A DNA stretch of 64,000 nt from JAUWVG01 sp964633715 (GTDB taxonomy: Bacteria; Acidobacteriota; Aminicenantia; Aminicenantales; Aminicenantaceae). The notes beneath the pieces are model-generated. The model ran no database searches, was not told the origin of the DNA, and worked only from the letters and a program-made list of their open reading frames with translations. The stretch lies in NCBI GenBank assembly GCA_964633715.1, contig CAZWHQ010000005.1:51961-115960 (forward strand). Reading direction: 5' to 3'. Below are positions 33,299 to 42,476 of this stretch, in pieces; the first letter of the stretch is position 1; every line of letters begins with the position of its first letter. The position numbers and the translations under genes were made by a program.

Positions 33299-35668
33299 CT
33301 ACTTCTGCAGCGGCGAGACGTCGTCGATAACCCACATACCGCGGCCGTTCGTTGCGATCACCAGCATGTTGTCGCGGGGGTGAATCTTCAGGTCCCAAAC
33401 CGGAGCGTTCGGAAGCCCGGAACCGAGATAATTCCAGGACTTGGCCCCGTCCGTGGTGACAAAAACGCCTTGATCGGTGCCGCAGTAGAGCACGTCTTTA
33501 TTCTTGGGGTCCTCCCGAATGACGTTGGTGGGCCCGCCGGGGATGTTGGCCACGATGCTCACCCAGGTTTTTCCGTAATCCGTGGACTTGAAAATGTACG
33601 GGGCGAAATCATCGTCCTCCCGCCCGATCTGGGCGATATAGACGGTGGCCGGATCGTATTTCGAGGCGACCATGTTCCAGACGTGTTTGTTGTAGGGCAG
33701 ACCGGCCGTGATATCTGTCCAGGTCAACCCGGCATCCTTCGTCACATGCACGCGGCCGTCGTCGGTCCCGACATAAATCACGCCGAATTTAAAAGGCGAT
33801 TCGGCAATAGCGGTGATCGTCTGATAGGGAATGGCATAAGGAAGTCTCCCCTGCCATTCGGACTTGTTGTACGAGAGGTCCGGGCTTATTTTCTCCCAGG
33901 TGTCTCCCCTGTTCATCGAGCGGAAGAGATACTGGAAGCCGCAGTAAACGATCTGGGGATTGTGGGGCGAGAGCAGCAAGCCAGCCAGCCACTGGGCCCG
34001 GTAGGGTTCCTCTCCTTCGGGCGCTCTCGGATAAACATCTTGGCTGGTCCATCGGCCGTCCTTAAACTCGGACCTTTCGACGCGTCCGTAGTAGCCGGAT
34101 GCGTATTCCGTGTTCGGATCACTGGAATCAACCTCGATCAGAGATCCTTCCCCCCCGGGGGCTCTTTCCCATTGAACGACCTGTGGGCGGCGGAAGCGTT
34201 GGCCCGGTTCTGGGGTAATCCGAGGAGCGACTCCCACTCCCCGATAGGTCCCGAAATCCTGGACCGAACCATAGACGTTGAAGGGCTTGTTCATGTCGTA
34301 GGCAACATTGTAGAACTGGATCACCGGGATGCCGTTCTGGAAGCTTCTCCAGTTTTCCCCGTAATCGTAAGAAACATAAGCCCCGCCGTCGTTGACATTG
34401 ATGAGATAGGTCGAGTCGTCGGGATCGATCCACAAACCGTGGTGGTCGCCATGGACGCCCTGGCCGAGCCTTTCCCAGGTCTTGCCCGCGTCGCTCGATC
34501 GATAGAGACCGAGGCCCATGAGGTAGACGACATCCGCGTTGTTGGGATCGACACGGATCTGGCCGAACACCCAGCCGTAGGTTCCCCCGAAGCGCTCGAA
34601 CATCCTGTCCGAAGGGCTCATCTTCTGCCAGGTTTCGCCCTGGTCGTCCGAGCGATAGACTTCTGCACCTACGATATCGGAGTAGGTCCGTATGCGGCCA
34701 TAGGAGTCGCGTTCTCCGGGCTCGGGCATCCGCGTCGGGGTGTGGTTGTCGATAAAGGCGTAGACGACGTTGGGTTTTGTCCGGCAGAGGGAAAGTCCGA
34801 TCCTGCTCAATTTTGTCTTGTCTGGGGGAAGACCGTTGTTCAGGGGTTTCCAGGTCTCGCCTCCATTTGTGGTCTTAAAAAGTCCTTCGCCGCCAGGGGT
34901 CGGGTCCCTCCAGCGCTGCCTGATCCGGTTCACCATCGAGGCGATCAGGACATCCGGCTTGGCCGGGTCAATGACCAGGTCGATGGCCCCGATCTTCTCA
35001 TTGATATAGAGAACCTGATTCCAGGTCTTGCCTCCATCAATGGTTTTGTAGACGCCACGTTCGGGATTGTAGGTCCACTCGTGTCCAACCGCGGCGACAT
35101 AGACGATGTCGGGATTGGTGGGGTGGATGAGAATCCGGCCGATCGTCTGCGTGGCGGTAAGGCCCATATGTGCCCAGGTTTTTCCGGCATCCGTGGATTT
35201 GTAGACACCGATGCCGGCGATTGAGGCCCGGAAATGATTGGCCTCGCCCGTGCCCAACCAGACGATGTCAGGATCGGACTCGGAGACAGCCAGGTCTCCT
35301 GTGGAAAGTGTGGGCAGATCGTCAGTGATGGGTGTCCAGCTGACACCTGCATTGTCCGTCTTCCAAACGCCGCCGGTTGCGGATCCGACATACATGGTGA
35401 GCCGGCTTCCCTTGGGAACCTCGATATCCGTGCATCGCCCGCCGACATCGAACGGCCCGATGAAACGCCACGTCATGTCCTTCAGCGGCGTCTCCGCCTT
35501 CATGCTTTGGAATTGCTCGAACCACTGGAGGCGCAAGGCCGGTTTGGTGCTCATGATCCTCTTCATCGCCGCATTGGCCGACTGAGACGTTCTGAGCTCA
35601 GCTTGTACGAAAAAGCAAAGAACAAGAATGAAACCTGTCAACAAAAAGAAACGCTTGGAAAATCTCAT
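33299..35668 (-). CDS. Secreted BNR/sortilin-like beta-propeller protein, GC-rich
   Basis: A protein of 789 aa starting at ATG 35668 with GAGGAGGG upstream (an ATG at 35704 adds twelve residues before the signal peptide). Signal peptide residues 3-21. At least ten repeats of the VYKSTDAGKTW / SSDAGKTWE type are BNR (Asp-box) repeats, arranged as in the Vps10/sortilin-like propellers of Acidobacteria. It ends at GMWVIDDVSPLQK, while many relatives as I remember them continue with a C-terminal Ig-like domain, so it may be C-terminally short. G+C is clearly above the neighbours (38 of 60 bases at 34141-34200, against 25 of 60 at 45001-45060). Its role is binding or cleavage outside the membrane; no catalytic residues are evident. 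Confidence 0.85.
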   Translation of the reverse strand: MRFSKRFFLLTGFILVLCFFVQAELRTSQSANAAMKRIMSTKPALRLQWFEQFQSMKAETPLKDMTWRFIGPFDVGGRCTDIEVPKGSRLTMYVGSATGGVWKTDNAGVSWTPITDDLPTLSTGDLAVSESDPDIVWLGTGEANHFRASIAGIGVYKSTDAGKTWAHMGLTATQTIGRILIHPTNPDIVYVAAVGHEWTYNPERGVYKTIDGGKTWNQVLYINEKIGAIDLVIDPAKPDVLIASMVNRIRQRWRDPTPGGEGLFKTTNGGETWKPLNNGLPPDKTKLSRIGLSLCRTKPNVVYAFIDNHTPTRMPEPGERDSYGRIRTYSDIVGAEVYRSDDQGETWQKMSPSDRMFERFGGTYGWVFGQIRVDPNNADVVYLMGLGLYRSSDAGKTWERLGQGVHGDHHGLWIDPDDSTYLINVNDGGAYVSYDYGENWRSFQNGIPVIQFYNVAYDMNKPFNVYGSVQDFGTYRGVGVAPRITPEPGQRFRRPQVVQWERAPGGEGSLIEVDSSDPNTEYASGYYGRVERSEFKDGRWTSQDVYPRAPEGEEPYRAQWLAGLLLSPHNPQIVYCGFQYLFRSMNRGDTWEKISPDLSYNKSEWQGRLPYAIPYQTITAIAESPFKFGVIYVGTDDGRVHVTKDAGLTWTDITAGLPYNKHVWNMVASKYDPATVYIAQIGREDDDFAPYIFKSTDYGKTWVSIVANIPGGPTNVIREDPKNKDVLYCGTDQGVFVTTDGAKSWNYLGSGLPNAPVWDLKIHPRDNMLVIATNGRGMWVIDDVSPLQK

Positions 35669-35899
35669 GTATCCCTCCTCATGATGTAGTTTGAATGATT
35701 TCAAGGATTATATTAAATCCTTTCCCGGAATTATCAAACTTCAAAGATGGCCCGTCAAGCTGAATTTGATTCCAATGGATCTCGCAACAGGAACGAATGA
35801 TCCAAAAACAATGGTAAATAAGCTAGCTCTTATTAGATTTCTTGCGGCCGTACTTGACACCGTCAGTCAAGTTAAGTACAGATTATTACGTGTTATGGT

Positions 35900-37135
35900 C
35901 TAAACCGATAGAATTTGATGGGCATTTATTAGTTTCTCTCTAATGGGTAAATGATGTGGGCAAACATCCTCGCATGTGCCGCACATTATGCAATTGTCTG
36001 CAGTCCTTTCTTTGGAGATAGATTGATATAGCTGTCTAGCCAGTTGAGTCTTTCCATAGCCGACCAAATACAATTGGAACCTGAATATATCAGGAATACT
36101 TATTTTTCCCGGACATACGGATTCGCAACGACCACAAGCCCGGCAGTAATCAGATGACAGTTCTTCCTTAAGAGACATGAGAGCCCCATTCATAGCCACA
36201 GATTTATCTCCGGATAATGTTTTTTCCTCAAATCCGACTGCTATATCTTCCTCAAGGTGTTGGAAATTGGTGATGAGGGGGACTACGGCTGTAACCCCTG
36301 GGACATTCAATGCCCATTTGAGCATGGCCTGCCCTAAAGTCAGTTGGGTTTCCTGAAGCCTTTCCTCCACTCTCTGTTTGCTGTTAGGATTTCTCTGCCA
36401 ATTCCTTTCCCCTCCAGCGAGAACCTTTTTGCAAATGACACCTACATCATGTTTTTCAGCCAATCTCATCAATTCAAACATTTCTGGGGGCGAGAACACA
36501 TTAAAATTAGGTTGAATGGCATCAAATAAAGCAGATTCTATACATGCAGTTAATACTTCAGCTGTCCTGCTGTGTTGGGCAATGGCCAGAAACCTGGTCT
36601 TTTTCTTTTTTTTCAGGTATTCAAACGCTTTGAAAATCCCATCGTATTTTTTAATATCATCAGGTTCTCCATAAAGAGAATGCAGCTTTAAAAAATCAAT
36701 CATCTCCAATCCCGACTGCTTTAATCCCCATTCGAATTGGGCAATGGCCCCATCTTTATCAAGAGTGTCGATGACCATGTCACAGGCAAAGGAATCCCGT
36801 TCTTTCGTTTTGAAAAAGTCAGGTCCGGGGTGTTCAAAATTGCCGACTTTGTGCCAGTAGTTGACCCCAAGCTCGTAGGCGCGCTCGTGCATTTGAGGGT
36901 GGTCCATTTCTGCAGCAACGACTGCTGATACTTTGAGACCGCTTCGCCCTAAACGTCTGTATGTCATTTTTCCAGGGACTGGATTGCCTGAGACCATTGG
37001 CTGCTGGCCTGCTGTCAAGCTGCCGATCGTCCCCAACGCACCGGCTGTATAAAGACAGGCATTCTTTAGAAACTGGCGTCTGTCTATTCTGTCTATATCT
37101 GCATTTTTTTTATACGAACTCGATCTTATTTTCAT
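35900..37135 (-). CDS. Tat-exported aldo/keto reductase with two [4Fe-4S] clusters
   Basis: A protein of 411 aa. The N-terminal twin-arginine motif DRRQFLK (residues 18-24) with a following hydrophobic stretch marks export in folded form. An aldo/keto reductase barrel spans about 55-315. The C-terminus has two ferredoxin-type sets, CRACGRCESVCP and CIMCGTCEDVCP, so electrons probably come from or go to a redox chain and not only NADPH. Typical AKR catalytic residues are not all recognisable; at the usual tyrosine site NYWHKVG replaces NxxDTA. It is 23 bp behind the coiled-coil lipoprotein gene on the same strand. Confidence 0.85.
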   Translation of the reverse strand: MKIRSSSYKKNADIDRIDRRQFLKNACLYTAGALGTIGSLTAGQQPMVSGNPVPGKMTYRRLGRSGLKVSAVVAAEMDHPQMHERAYELGVNYWHKVGNFEHPGPDFFKTKERDSFACDMVIDTLDKDGAIAQFEWGLKQSGLEMIDFLKLHSLYGEPDDIKKYDGIFKAFEYLKKKKKTRFLAIAQHSRTAEVLTACIESALFDAIQPNFNVFSPPEMFELMRLAEKHDVGVICKKVLAGGERNWQRNPNSKQRVEERLQETQLTLGQAMLKWALNVPGVTAVVPLITNFQHLEEDIAVGFEEKTLSGDKSVAMNGALMSLKEELSSDYCRACGRCESVCPGKISIPDIFRFQLYLVGYGKTQLARQLYQSISKERTADNCIMCGTCEDVCPHHLPIREKLINAHQILSV

Positions 37136-37158
37136 TCTTGGCTCTTTTTTTGTCCCTG

Positions 37159-38259
37159 TTATTTTATTTTTTTTAATCCGGCAGCAAAATAGATGCCTCT
37201 TTCTTCTCCTTCCTGATAGTCAATCCATACCAACTCATCTTTCTTGAGCGAAGCCGCCAACTTCTTCATTTCCGTGTTTTCAACCCGCTGGCCTTCGACT
37301 CGAATTCTTGCCGGGATGCGGATGACCATGACCTTTTCGCTATCCTTGATTCTTACCGTTACATCCTCGCTGGTGGCGCTGATCACATAGGCTTCCAATT
37401 CACCGTGCTCTCTTTGGTAGGCAGATGGTTGTGCCTGTTGTATGCCTTTTTTTCTCTCTTCCAAAGCGGTCCTCAGCTCCAACAGTTCTTTCCTGTTTTT
37501 ATCCAAGTTCAATTCTGCTTCTTTTATTTTGTCCTCGCTTGCACCTTTCTCCTGGAGATCAGCCCGATATAGCTCCAATTCCTTAGTCTGTTCTTCACGC
37601 TGTCTGATAGCCATTTCAAACTCTGGATATTCTCTTTCTTCGTACCCGGAACTTACTTTTTCTTCACCTCTACTTAAAGCCTCGAGCTCCTGTTCATATT
37701 CCCGAAGCGCTCCTTTCCACCTTTCGGCATTTTCTGAGTCCGGATCCCGTTCCAGGGCGTTTTTGAGCTCCAGAATTTGTTCCTGGATATTTTTAATCCT
37801 GGCCTCCCTATCGACTATCCGTGTTTCGCCGGCGGCGTATTCTCCCTCTTCGCTTTCCTGAAGCCTTTCGAGTTTCGCCTCCAGTTCTTTCAGAGTGACT
37901 CGCCATTGATCGGCGTTTTTGTGGTCAGGATTTTCCTCAAGAGCGACTTTGTACTCCTGAATGGCCCCTTTCGTCTTTTCTATTTCAGATAGTTCATCTC
38001 TTTCCGAACCTTCTTTAGCTTCGGCCATGAGGGCTTCCATCTCATTGGTGTATTTTCGACGCATTTCTCTCCATTGATTTGCCTCTTCCGCTTCTGGATT
38101 TGTCTCTATTTTTACAGCTAGCTCCTGGATTTTTTCCTGAAGCTCTCCTATTTTCTGTTCGATATTCACGCCCTCTTCGGATTCAGCATTGTCTTTTGTG
38201 CACGAAATAAAAAATAGCAACAAAATCACAAAACTGAGTGCCATTAGTGCTTTTTTCAT
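37159..38259 (-). CDS. Coiled-coil lipoprotein with internal repeats
   Basis: A protein of 366 aa starting at ATG 38259 (AGGAG upstream). The lipobox is LFFISC (Cys about residue 19). Residues 35-250 are almost entirely charged coiled coil with a unit repeated three times: NPEAEEANQWR, NPDHKNADQWR and DPDSENAERWK, each followed by 15 residues ending in EMEAL, KLERL or ELEAL. The asparagine/proline linker looks like a degenerate TPR-type hairpin. The C-terminal part (about 290-366) is beta-rich. I recognise no family. It probably sits in the envelope and is co-transcribed with the Fe-S aldo/keto reductase. Confidence 0.7.
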   Translation of the reverse strand: MKKALMALSFVILLLFFISCTKDNAESEEGVNIEQKIGELQEKIQELAVKIETNPEAEEANQWREMRRKYTNEMEALMAEAKEGSERDELSEIEKTKGAIQEYKVALEENPDHKNADQWRVTLKELEAKLERLQESEEGEYAAGETRIVDREARIKNIQEQILELKNALERDPDSENAERWKGALREYEQELEALSRGEEKVSSGYEEREYPEFEMAIRQREEQTKELELYRADLQEKGASEDKIKEAELNLDKNRKELLELRTALEERKKGIQQAQPSAYQREHGELEAYVISATSEDVTVRIKDSEKVMVIRIPARIRVEGQRVENTEMKKLAASLKKDELVWIDYQEGEERGIYFAAGLKKIK

Positions 38260-38368
38260 CTCACTCCTCCTTTGTAGGCCAGTTCTTCTATTAAGAACAA
38301 ATTGTGACAAAATTCTATATTTTCTTTCTAGAAGAATCAAGTCAAACAACACTGGCCAAGGTTGAAGA

Positions 38369-38596
38369 ATGGATATTTTTGACAAATCAGATGTCAGAGA
38401 AAAAATGTTGAAAAATATATTCTATGAAGATTTTATCTGGATTAAGAAATCACAAAAAAGAGAAGATATTCTAGCTAATTCGGAAAAGCATAAAAATTCT
38501 CTAGATCAGCTATCATCAGAAATTAACTTACAGATTAATAATGAATCTTGGACGCGTCTATTGAATATAAAATTTATTAAAGCTTTCATAAATTAG
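38369..38596 (+). CDS. Small hypothetical protein (uncertain)
   Basis: A charged 75-aa reading frame, MDIFDKSDVREKML..., with AAGG 7 nt before the ATG, in the otherwise empty gap 38260-38766. It has no recognisable domain. The gap also contains a run of nine C (38652-38660). It could be spurious. Confidence 0.25.
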   Translation: MDIFDKSDVREKMLKNIFYEDFIWIKKSQKREDILANSEKHKNSLDQLSSEINLQINNESWTRLLNIKFIKAFIN

Positions 38597-38766
38597 TTCC
38601 TTTGCTGTATTTTCAGCAATGTCTTCGATCTCACTTTGCAGAAGGAAATAGCCCCCCCCCATCTGGCCTGATGATTGATAAACACGAAAACTTAAATTAC
38701 GCTAATAGGGAGTGTCGGAAACTGTGTCAGCCTTTTTGATGGTATAAATCTAAAGATTGCATTTTT

Positions 38767-39252
38767 TTATTCCGCTTTTTCGGCTTCTTCATGGAGTTCG
38801 GCGATTTTCTGAGAGATCAATCTTTGTATGTCCTGTAAGTCCAAAAAGCCTACGACTTTTTTTTCTTTATTAATAACAGGCATGCAATCCAGATTGTTCT
38901 TATCCAGAAGATCCCTGACATTGGTCATTGGGCTCTGCGGACTGGTGACAGCTATAACCGGCTCCATAATATCATCGGCGAGCAGAAAATCATCCAGGCC
39001 GGATACCATAAATGTATTCTTAATCTCATGTACAGAAATGAGACCTACCAATTCCTTTTCGTCATTGACAACCGGATAATACAGATAAGGATTGTGGCTG
39101 AATACTTCCAGAACTTTAGTCAAAGACATTTTTTGATAGATAAGCGGGGGATCTTTGATCATAATATCTTCAATTTTGCTTTTCCTCCCATGCTTTGGCT
39201 TTGGGGTGTATAAATCGAAAGTTTGGGAGCTTGATGATTTCAAGGTGCTCAT
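38767..39252 (-). CDS. CBS-pair domain protein
   Basis: A protein of about 161 aa from ATG 39252 (an in-frame ATG at 39294 would add a poorly supported leader). It consists of two CBS motifs: IEDIMIKDPPLIYQKMSLTKVLEVF with YYPVVNDEKELVGLISVHEI, and ADDIMEPVIAVT with DCMPVINKEKKVVGFLDLQD. Such stand-alone pairs bind adenine nucleotides and regulate partners. It is divergent from a ClC channel that carries its own CBS pair of similar sequence style, so regulation of that channel is a reasonable guess. Confidence 0.85.
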   Translation of the reverse strand: MSTLKSSSSQTFDLYTPKPKHGRKSKIEDIMIKDPPLIYQKMSLTKVLEVFSHNPYLYYPVVNDEKELVGLISVHEIKNTFMVSGLDDFLLADDIMEPVIAVTSPQSPMTNVRDLLDKNNLDCMPVINKEKKVVGFLDLQDIQRLISQKIAELHEEAEKAE

Positions 39253-39408
39253 TATCTCGAGTCCTAAATAAAGAAAACAGGGGAATAACTGCAAATCCTT
39301 TGTATTCTACTAATGGCCAAAACCAATTCATGTAAATGCGCGTTGTATTAGATTATAATATGAGCTTGCTCAAGAGTGATAAATAAGATACAACAGAAGA
39401 CTTAAATA

Positions 39409-41490
39409 TTGAAGATCATGCGAATTAATGCCATTTTTCTCTCGATACACCGTATTCTCCTCAATGAAATCAAGCGCCTTAAAAAAACGGAACACACCTT
39501 TATGGTTGTGGTTGCTGTTATCATTGGCATTGCCGGTGGTTTTGGCGCAATATTTTTCCGTTTTGCAATTCGCCTTTTTCAAGGGCTGTTCTTCGGATCG
39601 TGGCATTATAGCTTGGACTATGTACTGAAACTGCCCTGGTATGTAAAACTTAGTGCTCCCATATTAGGTGGGTTGGTAGTCGGACCTATCGTCTATTATT
39701 TTGCCAGAGAAGCGAAGGGGCATGGAGTTCCCGAAGTCATGGAGTCCATTGTTAAACATGCAGGGGCTATCCACCCCCGTGTAATGATAGCAAAAGTGAC
39801 GGCCTCTGCTGTGTCTATCGGTTCTGGAGGTTCTGCTGGAAGGGAGGGCCCTATCGTGCAGATCGGTTCGGCCATCGGATCGGCCATCGGCCAAGTCCTA
39901 AGAGTAAAAGGTTCTCGTCTCCGGACTCTGGTCGCGTGCGGAACGGCAGCCGGTATTGCTGGCACTTTTAACGCGCCCATAGCCGGTGCACTTTTTGCTA
40001 TGGAGATCATCCTGAGTGATTTTGGCATCTCCCAGTTTAGCCCTATGGTCATTTCATCTGTCTCTGCCACAGTTATTTCCCGCCATTTCCTAGGAGATTT
40101 CCCTGCTTTTGTCATTCCCAAATACGAATTGGTGAGTGTGTTTGAAATGATACCCTACGCCGTTTTGGGTATTTTAGCGGCATTCTTGGCTTTGGCATTT
40201 ATCAATTTGTTATACAAAACGGAAGATCTTTTCGAAATGCTTAGGATTCCGAACTTTTTAAAGCCCGCCTTCGGCGGCCTGTGCATCGGTGCCATTGGGA
40301 TTTTTTTCCCTCATATTTTTGGAGTCGGGTACGAAACGATTGATTTAGCCCTCCAATCTTCTCTAGCCTGGTATTTTCTATTGCTGCTCATTGGGTTGAA
40401 ACTAATGGCGACGTCCTTAACCATTGGTTCTGGAGGATCTGGCGGTATTTTTGCGCCTTCTCTATTCTTGGGCGCATCTCTCGGGGGATTCGTTGGCACG
40501 GTTGTTCATAACCTCATGCCTGCCTCCACTGCATCTCCAGGGGCCTATGCCTTAGTCGGAATGGGTGCAGTTGCCGCGGGAGCTATGCATGCTCCGATAA
40601 CTTCCATTCTGATTATTTTTGAATTAACGGATGATTACAGAATCATTCTACCATTAATGATTGCCTGTATTATTAGTGTACTCATTACGACTCGACTCAA
40701 AAAGGACTCAATTTATACCCTCAAATTATCACGGAGGGGACTTCACCTTTTTCGGGGAAAGGAAATCAATGTTTTACGGTCTCTAAAAGTTTCACAGGTT
40801 ATGAGCACAGATTGTGTGCGAATCTCTCCCAATACACCCTTCGATAAAATAATGGATTTAACGGTAAAAAGCCCACATTCTGATTTTTTTGTTGTAGATA
40901 AAGATGGACATCTTTCGGGTGTGGTTTCTATTCATGGTGTGCGAAAATTCCTCTACCAATCAGAAGACTTGAATTCACTCGCCCTTGCAGACGATTTATT
41001 AAATCCGATTCATCACTATTTTACTCCAGAAGACACCTTAGACATTATTATGAAAGCTTTTAGTGAGCTGAATATTGATGAATTACCTATTGTGAACAAC
41101 GATAACGAGCGAATTTTTATCGGCACTGTTGCCAAAAAGGAAGTCATCGAAATTTACAATACTGAAATGCTCAAACGTGATACGGTTTCTTCTGTTTCAA
41201 GTTATATAAATTCATCTCACAGATTAAATCAAATCCAACTCTTAGACGGCCAGACTATGAGTGAAATCGAGATTCCAAGTGAGTTTATCAATAAAACCTT
41301 GAGGGAGTTAAATTTAAGGAATCGTTTTAATGTGGAAGTTGTTCTCATTAAACAAAAAAGCGACAAAAAAGAAGACAAGAATAACAATCTATTTCCCAAT
41401 CCTGACTACCGCTTTAAATCAGGAGATTCCATTTTGATTCTAGGTTCACCGGGAGGTTTGAAGAATTTTACTCACAAAAAAACGGAGTAG
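39409..41490 (+). CDS. ClC chloride channel/transporter fused to CBS pair and TrkA-C
   Basis: A protein of 693 aa (TTG start at 39409, or ATG at 39418). The ClC core spans about 25-420: the gating Glu is in GREGPIVQIGSA, the second selectivity loop is GGSGGIFAPSLFLGASLGG, and GHGVP stands where classical proteins have GSGIP (Ser replaced by His). A CBS pair follows at about 455-580, then a TrkA-C-like domain near 605-690 (KSGDSILILGSPGGL). Three modules on one chain imply nucleotide control of anion or fluoride flux at the inner membrane. A TATAAT lies at 39354-39359 with a poor -35. Confidence 0.9.
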   Translation: MKIMRINAIFLSIHRILLNEIKRLKKTEHTFMVVVAVIIGIAGGFGAIFFRFAIRLFQGLFFGSWHYSLDYVLKLPWYVKLSAPILGGLVVGPIVYYFAREAKGHGVPEVMESIVKHAGAIHPRVMIAKVTASAVSIGSGGSAGREGPIVQIGSAIGSAIGQVLRVKGSRLRTLVACGTAAGIAGTFNAPIAGALFAMEIILSDFGISQFSPMVISSVSATVISRHFLGDFPAFVIPKYELVSVFEMIPYAVLGILAAFLALAFINLLYKTEDLFEMLRIPNFLKPAFGGLCIGAIGIFFPHIFGVGYETIDLALQSSLAWYFLLLLIGLKLMATSLTIGSGGSGGIFAPSLFLGASLGGFVGTVVHNLMPASTASPGAYALVGMGAVAAGAMHAPITSILIIFELTDDYRIILPLMIACIISVLITTRLKKDSIYTLKLSRRGLHLFRGKEINVLRSLKVSQVMSTDCVRISPNTPFDKIMDLTVKSPHSDFFVVDKDGHLSGVVSIHGVRKFLYQSEDLNSLALADDLLNPIHHYFTPEDTLDIIMKAFSELNIDELPIVNNDNERIFIGTVAKKEVIEIYNTEMLKRDTVSSVSSYINSSHRLNQIQLLDGQTMSEIEIPSEFINKTLRELNLRNRFNVEVVLIKQKSDKKEDKNNNLFPNPDYRFKSGDSILILGSPGGLKNFTHKKTE

Positions 41491-41537
41491 TTTTTATTGT
41501 TTATTAATTGTCGGTCTTATGTGCGCGGATAAAGGGG

Positions 41538-41720
41538 ATGAACAGAATATACGATCTTCTCGCCAATATCGATCTGGATTTCGACAATTTTATCCGGAGA
41601 AAGGACAGACTAAGTTTTTTGCCTGGATGGAAAATGTGGAAAAAAGCCGAAAAAAATTACAAAAGGGCTAAAACAAAAAAACGCTGGATAATCATTCCCC
41701 TCATTTCTCGTTCCATCTGA
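41538..41720 (+). CDS. Small basic hypothetical protein (uncertain)
   Basis: A 60-aa frame with AAAGGGG directly before the ATG: MNRIYDLLANIDLDFDNFIR... and a Lys/Trp-rich second half. It follows the ClC gene by 47 bp. Its 3' end overlaps one arm of an inverted repeat. No homology is recognised. Confidence 0.3.
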   Translation: MNRIYDLLANIDLDFDNFIRRKDRLSFLPGWKMWKKAEKNYKRAKTKKRWIIIPLISRSI

Positions 41721-41734
41721 TAATATTATCCAGC
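41683..41734. repeat. Inverted repeat behind the ClC region
   Basis: Arms GCTGGATAAT (41683-41692) and ATTATCCAGC (41725-41734), perfect over 10 bp with a 32-nt loop. There is no T-run, so it is not a classic terminator. Confidence 0.4.
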
Positions 41735-41805
41735 ACTATAACACCGCGTTCTTCCTTATGAGACGCTTTAAATCTGATATCTTTTCACTAACTGAGATTT
41801 CGATA

Positions 41806-42306
41806 TCAGTGTTTCACCGCGATCTCGAGCAGATTGATGAGCTCACTCGAAATAAAGTCGGAGAACTCTTTCTCCTCTTTTTCGAAATTGTAGTATGCGA
41901 TGAATTCATCGAGGAGCTGGTTTTTCTCGAAAACGTGCTTACCGCGGTTTTCTCCCATGTAGCCGTTGCAGTCACCGAACAGTCTGATATCCTTATCCCT
42001 GAGTGCGAGGTACTTGGCATTGAGCTCCGTCATCTTAACTTCGTAATTGTCAATCAAAGCTTCGAACCGAGGTTTGACGTCGGCCACCTCTGGTTTTTCC
42101 TTCACAAGCTCTGCGGTTTCAGCTACAGCTTTATCAAAGATATCCAGAATTTCTTTGGCCACAGCGATACCATCGGTTTCGCTGACCTCCGTGGATTGCG
42201 ACTCCTCAGCTGCATTGGTGTCCGTTTCCCCCTCCTTTCCGCCGCAGGAAACGAAGAATACGGGGAGACAAAACACCAGAAATAGGATGAATAATTTTCG
42301 AGTCAT
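41806..42306 (-). CDS. Lipoprotein of unknown function
   Basis: A protein of 166 aa with a signal peptide ending in the lipobox FVSCGG (Cys21). A low-complexity acidic linker (residues 25-45) precedes a helical domain of about 115 residues containing RLFGDCNGYMGENRGKHVF. GAGGAGGG lies before the ATG. It is probably outer-membrane anchored and facing the periplasm. The family is not recognised and no operon partner is obvious. Confidence 0.7.
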   Translation of the reverse strand: MTRKLFILFLVFCLPVFFVSCGGKEGETDTNAAEESQSTEVSETDGIAVAKEILDIFDKAVAETAELVKEKPEVADVKPRFEALIDNYEVKMTELNAKYLALRDKDIRLFGDCNGYMGENRGKHVFEKNQLLDEFIAYYNFEKEEKEFSDFISSELINLLEIAVKH

Positions 42307-42476
42307 GATTCCCTCCTCATAAGTGTAAGAGTTATCTTATGTCTATATTTATCTCGATTCATGCATGAAATCAATACAAAAATAAAAAACATTTGTTCTA
42401 AGGAGGTTTCCGCTTTTCAATGACTCAACGCCCCATCGTATTTTATTATCCAGAAGTGTGACTGGAATTCTTCAAG

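Noticed and set aside
33260..35224. 654-codon open frame on the plus strand
   Set aside because: It is antisense to the GC-rich BNR propeller gene, has no SD and no domain, and its length follows from high G+C in the third codon position.
35691..35903. 70-codon frame upstream of the propeller gene
   Set aside because: No SD, no domain and no codon bias; it probably arises by chance.
38652..38660. Run of nine C
   Set aside because: It is a homopolymer in a gap and could affect sequencing accuracy, but no function is supported.
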